Positions 9,712-20,041 of a stretch of 64,000 nt of DNA are shown here, in pieces. The first letter of the stretch is position 1, and every line of letters starts with the position of its first letter. The notes beneath the pieces were generated by a model. It had not been told where the DNA came from. It did not search any database and saw only the letters and a program-made list of their open reading frames with translations. Position numbers and translations under genes: made by a program. The stretch is from positions 62,001 through 126,000 of the forward strand of contig DDFG01000003.1 of NCBI GenBank assembly GCA_002337055.1. Reading direction: 5' to 3'. Source of the DNA: Betaproteobacteria bacterium UBA1934. GTDB lineage: Bacteria; Pseudomonadota; Gammaproteobacteria; Burkholderiales; Rhodocyclaceae.

Positions 9712-12273
9712 ATGCCCGGCACGCTCTACCCGCTCGAAGTCAACCCTACCATCCCGGCCCGACTGGCCCGCATCGAAGAGTTGGCGAACAACCTCTGGTA
9801 TAGCTGGGATCGCCCAACCCGTGCACTTTTCTCGAGCCTGTCGCGTCCGCTCTGGCAAGCGGTGAGCCACAACCCCAAGGCCTTCCTGAAGCGCATCGAC
9901 CAAAAACGCCTCGAGGCCGCCGCCGATGACGCGATCTTTCTCGGCCGATTGAACCGGGTGCTGTCTGCCTACGACAGCTATCACGACATGCCGCCATCAG
10001 CCTACGCGCACGCCCAGCAATTTCAGGCAGACGACCTGATCGCCTATTTCTGTGCCGAGTTCGGTTTTCACGAAAGCCTGCCGATCTATTCCGGCGGCCT
10101 TGGCATTCTTGCTGGCGATCACTGCAAGGCGGCGTCCGACATGGGCCTGCCCTTCGTCGGGGTCGGCCTGCTCTACCGGCAGGGTTATTTTCACCAGCAG
10201 ATTGACGCCGTGGGCGGCCAGACGCCGACCTATTTCGACTCCGATTTCGACGACCTGCCAGTATCCCCAGTCGTCGCGCCAGATGGTCGCGAAATGCATA
10301 TCTACGTAGCGCTGCCGGGTCGTCAGGTAGAAGTCAAATTGTGGGAGGTGCGCGTCGGCCACGTCCGCCTGATTCTGCTCGACACGCATCTGGCATCGAA
10401 CTCGGCGCACGATCGCGACATCACCCATCGTCTCTATGGTGGCGACAAGACCACCCGCATCGAGCAGGAAATCCTGCTTGGCGTCGGCGGCGTCCAGGCA
10501 CTCGCTACCATCGGCCTGAAACCCACGGTCTGGCACATCAACGAAGGCCACGCGGCGTTCCTAGTGCTCGAACGCATTCGCGGCCTGATGCGCGACGGGC
10601 TCGATTTCGCCACCGCACTGGAGGCCGTGGCGGCGGCCGTGGTCTTCACGACGCACACGCCAGTCCCCGCAGGACACGACCATTTCAGCGAAGAAATGAT
10701 CCGCCAGTATTTCGCCGAATGGTGCACCGAGCTGGGCGTTCCGCCCGAGCAATTGCTGGCGCTGGGCGCCGAGCCGGGCCAGAAGGAATTCAACATGACA
10801 GCGCTGGCGATTCGCGGTTCGCGCTATCAGAACGGCGTGTCGCGCATCCACGGCGAGGTGTCGTCGCGCATCTGCTCGCACATGTGGCCGCAGATCGAGC
10901 CGGCCGAAAACCCAATGAGTTATGTGACCAACGGCGTTCACCTTTCAACCTTTCTCGCCACCGAGTGGCACGAGACCTTTGAGCGGCACATCGGCATCGG
11001 CTGGCAGCAAAGGCAGAACGATCCGGCTTTCTGGGAAGGCATCTCCCACATTCCCGACCAGACCTTCTGGAGCATCCGGCAGATGCTCAAGGCGCAGATG
11101 CTGCACCTCGTCCGCGACCGCCTACGCGAGCAGCAGACACGCACACAGGGGTCCGCGGCGCACCTGGACCGCATTCTGCGCTATGCCGACCCCGCCCGGC
11201 CGCACGCGCTCACCATCGGTTTCGCGCGCCGTTTCGCCACCTACAAGCGCGCCGCCCTGCTCTTCCAGAACCTCGACTGGCTGCGGCAACTCGTCTCCGA
11301 TCCCGAACGACCGGTCATCTTCATCTTTGCCGGCAAGGCACACCCGGCCGATCAGCCTGGCCAGGCGCTGATTCGGCGCATCGCCGAAATCGGCAACATG
11401 CCGGAATTCGAAGGCCATGTGCTGCTGGTCGAAGGCTACGACCTCCACCTCTCGCGCCGCTTGGTGGCCGGCGTCGATGTCTGGCTCAACAACCCCATTT
11501 ACCCGCTCGAAGCCTCTGGCACCTCGGGGATGAAAGCGGCGATGAATGGTGCCATCAACCTCTCGGTGCTCGATGGCTGGTGGGGCGAAGGTTACGACCC
11601 CGAAAAACCCAACGGCTGGGCGATCAAGCCCGCGCCTGCACATATGAGCGAAGCCCAGCGCGACGCGGAAGAAGCCCGCACGCTCTACGAAATCCTCCAG
11701 GATCAGGTCATTCCCACCTACTACCGCACCGGCCCCAGCGGTTTTTCGCCGGAATGGGTCGCCCTGGCCAAACGCTCGATCATCAGCGTGGCGCCGCGTT
11801 TCAACGTCATGCGCATGGTCGGCGAATACGCCGATCGTTTCTATGCCGCCGCCACGTTGCAGGCGCGCCTGTACGGGGCCGACAACTATGGCCCGGCCCG
11901 CACGGTGGCCACCTGGAAGGCGCAGGTGCAGCGCGCCTGGCCGGGCGTTCGCCTGTCCCGGCTCGACCCACCCCGCCCGCGCATGGCGTTTGGCGAGTCG
12001 ATCCGAATCGAGATCGCGGTGTACGCCAACGGCCTGGCGCCACAAGATATCGCGGTAGAAGCGATTTTCGGGCGCCCGGCGAACGGTAGGGGCAGCAGCC
12101 GGGAACGCCATTACAGCTTTGTCCATGCCGGCCAGACCGGCGATGGCGCGCTGATCTTCGCGCTCGACCTGACGCCGGAACAGTGCGGCAAGCTGGAATA
12201 CCGAATCCGCGCCTATCCGTTCAATCCGCTCCTGACCCACAAGTTTGAAACCGGACTGATGCTGTGGCTATGA
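9712..12273 (+). CDS. glgP: Alpha-glucan (glycogen) phosphorylase, DUF3417 type
   Basis: An 853-residue GT35 phosphorylase that releases glucose-1-phosphate from alpha-glucans. It has the N-terminal DUF3417 extension (IEELANNLWYSWDRPTRALF) of the shorter bacterial alpha-glucan phosphorylases. The PLP-site motif EASGTSGMKAAMNGA lies near residue 605, and the WHINEGHAAFL segment is present. I chose ATG 9712 (MPGTLYPLEV, upstream GGAG); the frame is open from 9658 but adds an unlikely leader. It overlaps pgi by 4 bases and starts the glgP-pgi-glgA run. Confidence 0.94.
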   Translation: MPGTLYPLEVNPTIPARLARIEELANNLWYSWDRPTRALFSSLSRPLWQAVSHNPKAFLKRIDQKRLEAAADDAIFLGRLNRVLSAYDSYHDMPPSAYAHAQQFQADDLIAYFCAEFGFHESLPIYSGGLGILAGDHCKAASDMGLPFVGVGLLYRQGYFHQQIDAVGGQTPTYFDSDFDDLPVSPVVAPDGREMHIYVALPGRQVEVKLWEVRVGHVRLILLDTHLASNSAHDRDITHRLYGGDKTTRIEQEILLGVGGVQALATIGLKPTVWHINEGHAAFLVLERIRGLMRDGLDFATALEAVAAAVVFTTHTPVPAGHDHFSEEMIRQYFAEWCTELGVPPEQLLALGAEPGQKEFNMTALAIRGSRYQNGVSRIHGEVSSRICSHMWPQIEPAENPMSYVTNGVHLSTFLATEWHETFERHIGIGWQQRQNDPAFWEGISHIPDQTFWSIRQMLKAQMLHLVRDRLREQQTRTQGSAAHLDRILRYADPARPHALTIGFARRFATYKRAALLFQNLDWLRQLVSDPERPVIFIFAGKAHPADQPGQALIRRIAEIGNMPEFEGHVLLVEGYDLHLSRRLVAGVDVWLNNPIYPLEASGTSGMKAAMNGAINLSVLDGWWGEGYDPEKPNGWAIKPAPAHMSEAQRDAEEARTLYEILQDQVIPTYYRTGPSGFSPEWVALAKRSIISVAPRFNVMRMVGEYADRFYAAATLQARLYGADNYGPARTVATWKAQVQRAWPGVRLSRLDPPRPRMAFGESIRIEIAVYANGLAPQDIAVEAIFGRPANGRGSSRERHYSFVHAGQTGDGALIFALDLTPEQCGKLEYRIRAYPFNPLLTHKFETGLMLWL

Positions 12274-13919
12274 ATCTGACCGACCACCCCGCCTGGCTGG
12301 CCGTTGCCCGCCAGGCCGAAACGCTCCGCCACGCGCACCTGCGCGACCTGTTCGACGCCGACCCGACGCGTTTCGACCGTTTGTCGCTTCGCCAGGACAA
12401 CTGGCTGCTCGACTTCTCCAAACAGCGCCTCGATCTGCCTGCCTGGCAAGCGCTCGTCGCGCTCGCCGAACAGGCGGATATCGCCGGCTGGCGAGACCGC
12501 ATGCTGGCTGGCGAAGCGATCAACCACACCGAAGGGCGCGCCGTGCAACACATGGCGCTGCGCGCGGCATCCGACGAGTGCTGGCCCACCGCCGGCGCCA
12601 ACGTCGTACCCAAGGTGCACGAGGTGCTCAATCGGCTGCAACTCTTCTGCCAGCGCATTCACACCGGCGAGTGGCGCGGCCATTCCGGCGAGCGCATCAC
12701 CGACATCGTCAATATCGGCATCGGCGGCTCCGACCTCGGGCCGCGCATGGCAACCCGCGCGCTGGCCGCCTGGCATCGTCCTGATCTCAACGTACATTTT
12801 GTCGCCAACGTCGACGGCGCCGATCTCGCACATACCCTCACTCATCTCGATCCCCATACCACGCTGTTCGTCGTAGCCAGCAAGACTTTCACCACGCTGG
12901 AAACCATGACCAACGCCCGATCCGCGCGCCAGTGGCTGCTCGCGTCGATCGGCGCATCGGGCGACTCGGCCGTGGCCCGGCACTTCGTGGCGGTATCGAC
13001 AAATCTCGAAGCCACCGCGCGCTTCGGCATCGCTGACGACAACGTCTTCGAGTTCTGGGATTGGGTAGGCGGCCGCTTTTCGCTATGGTCGGCAATCGGC
13101 CTGCCCATCGCGTTGGCGGTCGGTTTCGACCGGTTCGAGGCACTCCTTGCCGGCGCCCGCGCCATGGACACGCACTTCCGCACGGCCCCCACCGCCGCCA
13201 ACCTGCCTGTGGCGCTCGCGCTGATCGAATTGTGGAACACCGACTTCCTGGGTGCCGAAACCCACGCAGTGCTCCCTTACAGCCAATCGCTGGAACTGCT
13301 GCCCGCCCATCTCCAGCAAATGGAGATGGAAAGCCTCGGCAAACAAGTCGATCGCGCCGGCTCGCCCACCGGATACGCCACCGGACCGGTCCTCTGGGGC
13401 GCCGCCGGCACCAACGGCCAGCATTCCTTTTATCAACTGCTGCATCAGGGCGGGCGGCTGATCCCCTGCGATTTCATCGCCCTGAAGCAGGCCGATTTTC
13501 CGCTCACCGGACACCACCTCGCCTTGCTGGCCAACTGCCTTGCCCAATCCGCCGCGCTGGCTTTCGGGCAGACCGCCGACGAGGCCCGCGTCGCCGGGAC
13601 GCCGGAGGCGCTGGTCGCTTACAAGGTGTTCCCCGGTAACCAGCCTTCAACCACGCTGCTGATCGACCGACTCGACCCTTTCACCCTCGGCCAGTTGATC
13701 GCGCTCTATGAACATAAAGTATTCTGCCTGGGCGTGTTGTGGAACCTGGATGCCTACGACCAATGGGGTGTCGAACTCGGCAAGCAACTTGCTGGCCGCA
13801 TCACACCCTGCCTGGAAGGCGAACGCGCCGCCGACGGATTCGACAGTTCCACCCGTGGGTTGATCGCCGAGATTGGGCGCAGATCAACATCATCGGTCGC
13901 CTCACCGCCAATTGCGTAA
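12270..13919 (+). CDS. pgi: Glucose-6-phosphate isomerase
   Basis: A 549-residue cytoplasmic isomerase that interconverts glucose-6-phosphate and fructose-6-phosphate. It has NIGIGGSDLGPRMA (about residue 150), SKTFTTLETM (about 207), GGRFSLWSAIGL (about 267), QMEMESLGK and the C-terminal AYDQWGVELGK signature. Start ATG 12270 overlaps the glgP stop as ATGA; a GTG at 12264 is two codons upstream. Its place between glgP and glgA ties glycogen turnover to central carbon flow. Confidence 0.96.
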   Translation: MNLTDHPAWLAVARQAETLRHAHLRDLFDADPTRFDRLSLRQDNWLLDFSKQRLDLPAWQALVALAEQADIAGWRDRMLAGEAINHTEGRAVQHMALRAASDECWPTAGANVVPKVHEVLNRLQLFCQRIHTGEWRGHSGERITDIVNIGIGGSDLGPRMATRALAAWHRPDLNVHFVANVDGADLAHTLTHLDPHTTLFVVASKTFTTLETMTNARSARQWLLASIGASGDSAVARHFVAVSTNLEATARFGIADDNVFEFWDWVGGRFSLWSAIGLPIALAVGFDRFEALLAGARAMDTHFRTAPTAANLPVALALIELWNTDFLGAETHAVLPYSQSLELLPAHLQQMEMESLGKQVDRAGSPTGYATGPVLWGAAGTNGQHSFYQLLHQGGRLIPCDFIALKQADFPLTGHHLALLANCLAQSAALAFGQTADEARVAGTPEALVAYKVFPGNQPSTTLLIDRLDPFTLGQLIALYEHKVFCLGVLWNLDAYDQWGVELGKQLAGRITPCLEGERAADGFDSSTRGLIAEIGRRSTSSVASPPIA

Positions 13920-13951
13920 AATCGGCGCATTCGGACACTCAAACTTCAACT

Positions 13952-15397
13952 ATGCGCGTTCTTTTCGCCGTTTCTGAAATCGCCCCCTGGGTCAAGACAG
14001 GCGGTTTGGGTGATGTCGCCGCCGCCTTGCCGGCAGCCCTGAGCCGGCGCGGGGTTGACGTTCGCGTGCTGGCGCCGCTCTACCCTGCGATGCGGGAGGC
14101 TTTCCCCAACGCCACACCGATCGCCGCCCTGCCGGCGCTGGCGCCCGGCCTGCCGCCCTGCAGCATATTGGAGGCCGATGCCGACGGGCTGGCGATGTGG
14201 CTGATCGAATGCCCGGAGTTATTCGGACGGGCCGGTCACCCCTATCTGACGCCGGAAGGGCGCGACTGGCCGGACAACGGCCTGCGTTTCGGGCTGTTGT
14301 CACGGATCGCCGCCACACTGAGTCAACCCTGGTCGCCACTGGCATGGCAGCCCGATCTGCTGCATCTGAACGACTGGCAGACAGCGCTGGCCGCCGCCTA
14401 TCTTCATTTCGAAGGCGGCGCGGCCAGCCTACTGACCATCCACAACGTCGCCTTCCAGGGCTGTTTCGACCGTGAGTTGATGTTTGCCCTGCGGCTGCCG
14501 GAAAGTGCCTGGCGCTTCGACGGTGTCGAATACCACGGCCACTTTTCCTTTCTCAAGGCGGGATTGCAGTTCGCCACCCGCTTATCGACCGTCAGCCCGA
14601 GCTACGCCCGTGAAATTGCCGAAACATCGCTCGGTTACGGCTTCGAGGCGCTGCTGAGTTTCAGGCGCGCTGCCTTGTCGGGCATTCTGAACGGCATCGA
14701 CCGTGCGGTTTGGAATCCCGCCACCGACCCGGCGCTTACCGCGCCCTACGCCGCCAATCGCCTGGGCACCAAACGCCTGAACAAAGCCGCGCTACAGCAG
14801 TCGCTCGGTCTGGCGACCGATCCCACCTTGCCGCTTTTTGGCGTGGTGTCGCGCCTGACAGCCCAGAAGGGCCTGGACTGGGTGCTCATTCTGGGTGACC
14901 GGCTGGCGGAATTGCCTGCGCAACTGGTTGTGCTGGGTACCGGCGACCCGCTTCTGGAAGCAGGATTCACCGAGCTGGCAGCGCGACACCCGAGCCGCGT
15001 TGCAACCGTGATCGGGTTTGACGAAACCCTTGCGCACAGAATTGAGGCGGGTGCGGATGCCTTCTTGATGCCCTCTCGCTTTGAGCCCTGCGGCCTGAAT
15101 CAGCTCTATAGCCTGGCCTACGGCACGCCACCCATTGTGCGCGCAACGGGCGGGCTCGCCGATACCGTGATCGACTGCACTCCGTCCACCCTGGCGGACG
15201 GCAGCGGCAACGGCTTCGTTTTTCAAGATGCCGATCCTGAAGCGCTCTGGCAAACGATCCTGCGGGCAGCGGCCGTCTGGATGCGGCGAGGCGACTGGCG
15301 GCGCCTGCAACAGAATGGAATGCGCTGCGACCATTCATGGAAGACCGTTGCGGACGACTATCTGGCGCTGTATCGCTTGGCGATATCCGAAAGGTAG
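13952..15397 (+). CDS. glgA: Glycogen synthase (ADP-glucose dependent)
   Basis: A 481-residue GT5 glycogen synthase that adds glucose from ADP-glucose to the non-reducing ends of glucan. The N-terminal motif KTGGLGDV (residues 15-22) binds ADP-glucose, and the C-terminal region has SRFEPCGLNQLYSLAYGT and RATGGLADT. The start MRVLFAVSE is the family start; the same frame is open from 13739 but overlaps pgi. It lies 32 bases after pgi, in the same direction. Confidence 0.96.
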   Translation: MRVLFAVSEIAPWVKTGGLGDVAAALPAALSRRGVDVRVLAPLYPAMREAFPNATPIAALPALAPGLPPCSILEADADGLAMWLIECPELFGRAGHPYLTPEGRDWPDNGLRFGLLSRIAATLSQPWSPLAWQPDLLHLNDWQTALAAAYLHFEGGAASLLTIHNVAFQGCFDRELMFALRLPESAWRFDGVEYHGHFSFLKAGLQFATRLSTVSPSYAREIAETSLGYGFEALLSFRRAALSGILNGIDRAVWNPATDPALTAPYAANRLGTKRLNKAALQQSLGLATDPTLPLFGVVSRLTAQKGLDWVLILGDRLAELPAQLVVLGTGDPLLEAGFTELAARHPSRVATVIGFDETLAHRIEAGADAFLMPSRFEPCGLNQLYSLAYGTPPIVRATGGLADTVIDCTPSTLADGSGNGFVFQDADPEALWQTILRAAAVWMRRGDWRRLQQNGMRCDHSWKTVADDYLALYRLAISER

Positions 15398-15406
15398 AAT
15401 GACGCC

Positions 15407-15901
15407 ATGCCACCGCTCACCCTGATCGCCGCCGTCGGCGCCAACCGCGCCATTGGGCTCGACAATCATCTGCTCTGGCATCTGCCGGAGGATCTCGCCC
15501 ATTTCAAGGCCGTGACCAGCGGATACCCGGTGCTCATGGGCCGCAAGACCTGGGAATCCCTGCCGCCCAGGTTCCGCCCGTTGCCCGGTCGGCGCAATCT
15601 GGTCCTGAGCCGGAGTGCCGACTTCACGCCAACCGGCGCCGAGCGTGTCCCCTCCCTGGCCGACGCGCTGGCGCTGGCCGCCAACGAAGAAATCGTTTTC
15701 GTGATCGGAGGCGCCGATCTTTACGCCCAATGCCTGCCACTCGCCGAGCGCCTGATCCTCACCGAAGTCGAGGACGCGCCGCTCGCCGATGCCTTCTTTC
15801 CCGCCTTCTCATCCGCGGAGTGGCGGCAGACAGCGCGTGAACGTCATGTGACGGCAACCGGGCTGGGCTACGCTTTTGTGACCTACCAGCGCATACGCTG
15901 A
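15407..15901 (+). CDS. folA: Dihydrofolate reductase
   Basis: A 164-residue NADPH-dependent reductase of dihydrofolate, needed for thymidylate and one-carbon metabolism. Motifs are IAAVGANRAIGLDNHLLWHLPEDL (substrate site), LMGRKTWESLP (cofactor) and VIGGADLYAQCLPLAERL. Length matches chromosomal FolA. It begins 9 bases after glgA and probably reads through from it. No thyA is adjacent. Confidence 0.95.
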   Translation: MPPLTLIAAVGANRAIGLDNHLLWHLPEDLAHFKAVTSGYPVLMGRKTWESLPPRFRPLPGRRNLVLSRSADFTPTGAERVPSLADALALAANEEIVFVIGGADLYAQCLPLAERLILTEVEDAPLADAFFPAFSSAEWRQTARERHVTATGLGYAFVTYQRIR

Positions 15902-15920
15902 CAATAATCAGGAGACTCGT

Positions 15921-16493
15921 ATGTCCGAAGGACATTTTCACGTCCATGGCCCGCACGACCACGCCGTCGAACATGCCGCCCACCACAGCGACGACTTTGC
16001 CTCGCGCATCGCGGTCATGACCGCCGTACTTTCGACGGTGGGCGCACTGTTCAGCTATCAAGGCGGCGCCACGCAGAACGATGCGATGCTGCACAAGAAC
16101 AATGCCGCGATCAAGAAGACAGAGGCCTCGAATCAATGGAATTACTACCAAGCCAAGAGCAACAAGCAGAATCTCGCCGAACTCGCGGCCGCGCTCAACG
16201 AGGGCGACAAGAAAGCCCGCTACGAGAAGGACATCGAGCGCTACAAGGCGGAAAAAGCCGATATCAAGGACAAAGCCGAAAAGCTGGAGGCCGAGGTCAA
16301 GGCTTTCGACGAACTGAGCGAAGCCGCGCTGCATTTGCATCACCGCTGGGCACAAGCGATGACCGCGATCCAGATCGCCATCTCGCTCGCCGCCATCACA
16401 CTGCTGACCCGGCGGCGCTGGCTGAACATCGCCACCTACATCGCGGCGACGATTGGCGCCGTCATGGCCGCAATGGCCGTCGCACATGTGTGA
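15921..16493 (+). CDS. DUF4337-family membrane protein
   Basis: A 190-residue protein with a His-rich N terminus (HFHVHGPHDHAVEHAAHHSDD). It has one N-terminal membrane segment (about residues 30-50), a charged Lys/Glu-rich helical region (about 60-135) and two C-terminal membrane segments (about 148-190). This layout matches the DUF4337 family, whose function is unknown. The SD sequence is CAGGAG, 8 bases before the ATG. Confidence 0.8.
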   Translation: MSEGHFHVHGPHDHAVEHAAHHSDDFASRIAVMTAVLSTVGALFSYQGGATQNDAMLHKNNAAIKKTEASNQWNYYQAKSNKQNLAELAAALNEGDKKARYEKDIERYKAEKADIKDKAEKLEAEVKAFDELSEAALHLHHRWAQAMTAIQIAISLAAITLLTRRRWLNIATYIAATIGAVMAAMAVAHV

Positions 16494-16552
16494 GCGCGCT
16501 CCGCCGAAGCGATTGAGCCGTCTATACTGATAGTTTTTCCGGGGAGATCCCG

Positions 16553-17653
16553 TTGAAACGTTTCATTCTCGTCTGCCTCGCCTGCCTGACCGTTCTGGGT
16601 TGCGCGCCCCGCGATCCGATTCGCGTGGGCTTCGTCGGCGGCATATCGGGTCGTTTCGCCGATCTAGGCGGCAACGGGCGCAATGGCGCGTTACTCGCCA
16701 TCGAACAGCGCAACCGTGCGGGCGGTATCAATGGCCACCCCATCGAATTGCTGGTACGCGACGACGAGCAGGATGCCGACAAAATAGGCGCGATCGTGCA
16801 TGAATTGGCGGGGCAAAAAGTTGCTGCCATTATCGGCCCGATGACCAGTGCGATGGGCGTAGCCATTCTGCCGTCGCTGCGGGAAACCGGGCTGATCGCC
16901 GTGGCGGGTACGGCCACATCGTCGGGCCTGGCCGGTCAGGACGACAATTTCTTCCGGGTCGTCAGTTCCACTCGAGTATATGCTCGCGGCAACGCCAAGG
17001 TCGCTGCCAGGCGGTTCGGGACAGGGCAGGCGGTCGCGCTGGTCGATGTTGCCAATCGGGAATATACCGAAAACTGGCTGCAAGAATTCAGTGGCTCGTA
17101 CGCTGAAGAGGGCGGCAAAATCGTTAGCGTGGTGCGGTTCAACTCGCTCGAAACGCGCAACTACAAGCAACTCGCCGAGCAGGCCCTGGCGTCGCGCCCG
17201 GCGTTCGTCGCCATCGCCGCCAACGCCACCGACACCGCTTTGCTCTCACGCAAGCTGCGCCAAGATGCACCCGGCATTGCCCTGGTCGCTGGAGACTGGA
17301 GCAGTTCGGAGCGTTTGCTTGAATTGGGCGGCGAGGCGGTGGAAGGCCTGCAAATCGATCAATACTACAATCTAGGGGATCGCTCCGAGCGTTATCTCGC
17401 TTTTTCGCGGGCGTTTACCCAACGCTTTGGTGGCGAACCGGGCATTGCGGCGGTGGCGGGCTACGATGCCACCAATGTCGTGATGGATGCACTCATGCAA
17501 GACGCGCATCCAGCGCATCTGAAAGAGACCTTGCTGCGAATTCGCGCGTTCCACGGCGTGCAGGACGACATTCGTTTTGACGACGCTGGCGACGCGATAC
17601 GACAGGTTTATCTCGCCGAAGTCCGCCATGGCCGCTTCGAGCCGGTGCGATAG
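16553..17653 (+). CDS. Periplasmic-binding lipoprotein, branched-chain amino-acid type (ABC substrate binding)
   Basis: A 366-residue type-1 periplasmic binding protein. It starts with TTG, supported by GGGGAGA upstream. The signal sequence ends in a lipobox (VLGC), so it is probably lipid-anchored. The domain starts IRVGFVGGISGRFADLGGNGRNG, typical of LivJ-like Peripla_BP_6 proteins. No permease or ATPase genes are adjacent, so it may be an orphan binding protein or a sensory ligand binder. Confidence 0.85.
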   Translation: MKRFILVCLACLTVLGCAPRDPIRVGFVGGISGRFADLGGNGRNGALLAIEQRNRAGGINGHPIELLVRDDEQDADKIGAIVHELAGQKVAAIIGPMTSAMGVAILPSLRETGLIAVAGTATSSGLAGQDDNFFRVVSSTRVYARGNAKVAARRFGTGQAVALVDVANREYTENWLQEFSGSYAEEGGKIVSVVRFNSLETRNYKQLAEQALASRPAFVAIAANATDTALLSRKLRQDAPGIALVAGDWSSSERLLELGGEAVEGLQIDQYYNLGDRSERYLAFSRAFTQRFGGEPGIAAVAGYDATNVVMDALMQDAHPAHLKETLLRIRAFHGVQDDIRFDDAGDAIRQVYLAEVRHGRFEPVR

Positions 17654-17692
17654 CCGGCGACCGAACCAACAAGGTCGGTCACCACAGATGTT

Positions 17693-19930
17693 CTATCGCA
17701 CACACGCCACGCAATCGACGAAATAACGGCCGTCGGCGCCCTTGACCATGCCGTGGATGTCCGTCTCGAAGCCCGGGAACCGACCGTTGAATTCGCGGGC
17801 GAATTGCAAATAACGAACGATGGTGCGATTGAAACGCTCGCCGGGAATCAGCAAGGGAATGCCCGGCGGATAAGGCGTCACCAGCATGGCTGTGACACGG
17901 CCTTCCAGTTCGTCGATGGCGACACGTTCGATCTCGCGGTGGGCCATCTTCGCAAACGCCTCGCTCGGCCGCATCGCCGGTTCCATGTTGGAAAGGTACA
18001 TTTCCGTCGTCAGGCGCGCCACATCGTTCTGTTTGTAGTAGCCGTGAATCTGGCTGCACAGGTCCTTGAGCCCCACCCGTTCGTATCGCGGATGCTTGGC
18101 GACGAACTCGGGCAACACTTTCCACAACGGCTGGTTCTTGTCGTAATCGTCCTTGAACTGCTGCAACGCCGTCACCAGCGTGTTCCATCGCCCCTTGGTG
18201 ATCCCGATGGTGAACATGATGAAAAAGCTGTACAGGCCGCACTTTTCGACTATAACGCCATGTTCGGCAAGGTACTTGGTCACGATGGCCGCCGGAATGC
18301 CGATGTCGTCGGCAAAATCGCCGTCAACGTCGAGTCCAGGCGTGATGACCGTGGCCTTGATCGGGTCGAGCATGTTGAAGCCTTCGGCGAGATCGCCGAA
18401 ACCGTGCCAGCGGTCGCCTGCCTTGAGCATCCAGGCCTCGCGTTCCTCCAGGCCTTCTTCGGAAAGATCGTCCGGACCCCAGACCTTGAACCACCAGTTG
18501 GCGCCCCATTCCTCGTCGACCTTGCGCATGGCGCGGCGGAAGTCGAGCGCTTCGGTCAGCGACTCTTCGACCAGTGCGGTGCCGGCCGGCTCTTCCATCA
18601 TCGCCGCCGCAACATCGCACGAGGCGATGATCGCGTACTGCGGCGACGTCGAGGTGTGCATCAGGTAAGCCTCATTGAAGGCATCGCGGTCGAGCTGACT
18701 GTTGACCGCATCCTGCACCAGAATTTGTGAGGCTTGTGAGAGGCCGGCGAGCAGCTTGTGCGTCGATTGCGTGGCAAACACCATCGAGCTCTGGCAGCGG
18801 GGCCGGTCGGCGCCGATGGCGTGGTAGTCGCCGTAAAAATCGTGAAACGCGGCGTGCGGCAACCAAGCTTCGTCAAAATGCAGCGTGTCGATCTTGCCGT
18901 CTAGTTCTTCCTTGATCGCCTCGACGTTGTACAGCACGCCATCGTAGGTGCTCTGGGTGATGGTCAGCACACGCGGAGGGCCCTTGGCGTCCTTGGCAAA
19001 GGGGTGGGCGGCGATCTTTTTGCGGATGTTCTCCCAGGCGAACTCGGCGCGTGGAATCGGGCCGATGATCCCGTAATTGTTGCGGGTCGGCATCAGGAAA
19101 ACCGGGATGGCGCCGGTCATCATGATCGCGTGCAGAATGGACTTGTGGCAGTTGCGGTCCACCACCACGATGTCGCCCGGCGCCACCGTGGAATGCCAGA
19201 CGATCTTGTTTGACGTCGACGTGCCGTTGGTGACGAAATAGAGATGGTCACAGTTGAAGATCCGCGCCGCATTGCGTTCCGAGGCCGCCACCGGGCCGGT
19301 GTGATCAAGCAGTTGCCCCAGTTCCTCGACGGCATTGCAGACATCCGCCCGCAGCATGTTCTCGCCAAAAAACTGGTGAAACATCTGGCCGACTGGCGAT
19401 TTCAGGAAGGCCACGCCGCCGGAATGGCCGGGGCAGTGCCATGAGTACGAGCCATCCGCCGCGTAGTGCGTCAGCGCGCGGAAAAACGGCGGCGGCAACG
19501 ATTCGACATAGGCACGCGCCTCGCGCACGACGTAGCGGGCGATGAATTCCGGCGTGTCTTCGAACATGTGAATAAAGCCGTGCAACTCGCGCAGCACATC
19601 GTTGGGAATGTGGCGCGAAGTGCGCGTCTCGCCGTGCAGAAAGATCGGAATGTCGCTGTTGCGATGACGGATTTCAGCGACAAATGCGCGCAATTCCGCG
19701 ATGGTCTCTTCCGGCTCGATGACCAGTTCCTCGTCGTCGATCGAGAGAATGAAACACGATGCACGGCTTTGCTGTTGCGCAAACGAAGTCAGGTCGCCGT
19801 AACTGGTGACGCCGAGCACTTCCATGCCCTCTTGCTGGATTGCATCCGCCAACGCGCGAATCCCGAGACCGGAGGCGTTCTCGGAGCGAAAATCTTCGTC
19901 AATGATGATGACCGGAAAGTGGAAGCGCAT
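17693..19930 (-). CDS. Orn/Lys/Arg decarboxylase (class III, PLP dependent)
   Basis: A 745-residue biodegradative-type decarboxylase with an N-terminal receiver-like wing domain (residues 1-130). The aminotransferase fold carries the PLP lysine in STHKLLAGLSQAS (about residue 391), with HFDEAW upstream, and the large C-terminal domain is present. Members act on lysine, arginine or ornithine to make polyamines or counter acid; the substrate cannot be told here. I chose MRFHFPVIIIDE at 19930; the frame is open to 20020 but the extra sequence is not protein-like. No antiporter gene is adjacent. Confidence 0.92.
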   Translation of the reverse strand: MRFHFPVIIIDEDFRSENASGLGIRALADAIQQEGMEVLGVTSYGDLTSFAQQQSRASCFILSIDDEELVIEPEETIAELRAFVAEIRHRNSDIPIFLHGETRTSRHIPNDVLRELHGFIHMFEDTPEFIARYVVREARAYVESLPPPFFRALTHYAADGSYSWHCPGHSGGVAFLKSPVGQMFHQFFGENMLRADVCNAVEELGQLLDHTGPVAASERNAARIFNCDHLYFVTNGTSTSNKIVWHSTVAPGDIVVVDRNCHKSILHAIMMTGAIPVFLMPTRNNYGIIGPIPRAEFAWENIRKKIAAHPFAKDAKGPPRVLTITQSTYDGVLYNVEAIKEELDGKIDTLHFDEAWLPHAAFHDFYGDYHAIGADRPRCQSSMVFATQSTHKLLAGLSQASQILVQDAVNSQLDRDAFNEAYLMHTSTSPQYAIIASCDVAAAMMEEPAGTALVEESLTEALDFRRAMRKVDEEWGANWWFKVWGPDDLSEEGLEEREAWMLKAGDRWHGFGDLAEGFNMLDPIKATVITPGLDVDGDFADDIGIPAAIVTKYLAEHGVIVEKCGLYSFFIMFTIGITKGRWNTLVTALQQFKDDYDKNQPLWKVLPEFVAKHPRYERVGLKDLCSQIHGYYKQNDVARLTTEMYLSNMEPAMRPSEAFAKMAHREIERVAIDELEGRVTAMLVTPYPPGIPLLIPGERFNRTIVRYLQFAREFNGRFPGFETDIHGMVKGADGRYFVDCVACVR

Positions 19931-20041
19931 GGTCTGGAAGAGAAATGAAAGGTAAAAGGTAAAAGGCGAAAACCGAAAGGTGAAACAGTATGGCGGATCA
20001 ACATGCCCGCATTGTTTCACTCTTCATTTTTCGCCGATCCG

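Noticed and set aside
19943..19985. Tandem AAAGGTAAAAGG-like purine repeats
   Set aside because: Short, imperfect and only in one spacer; no sign of a functional array.
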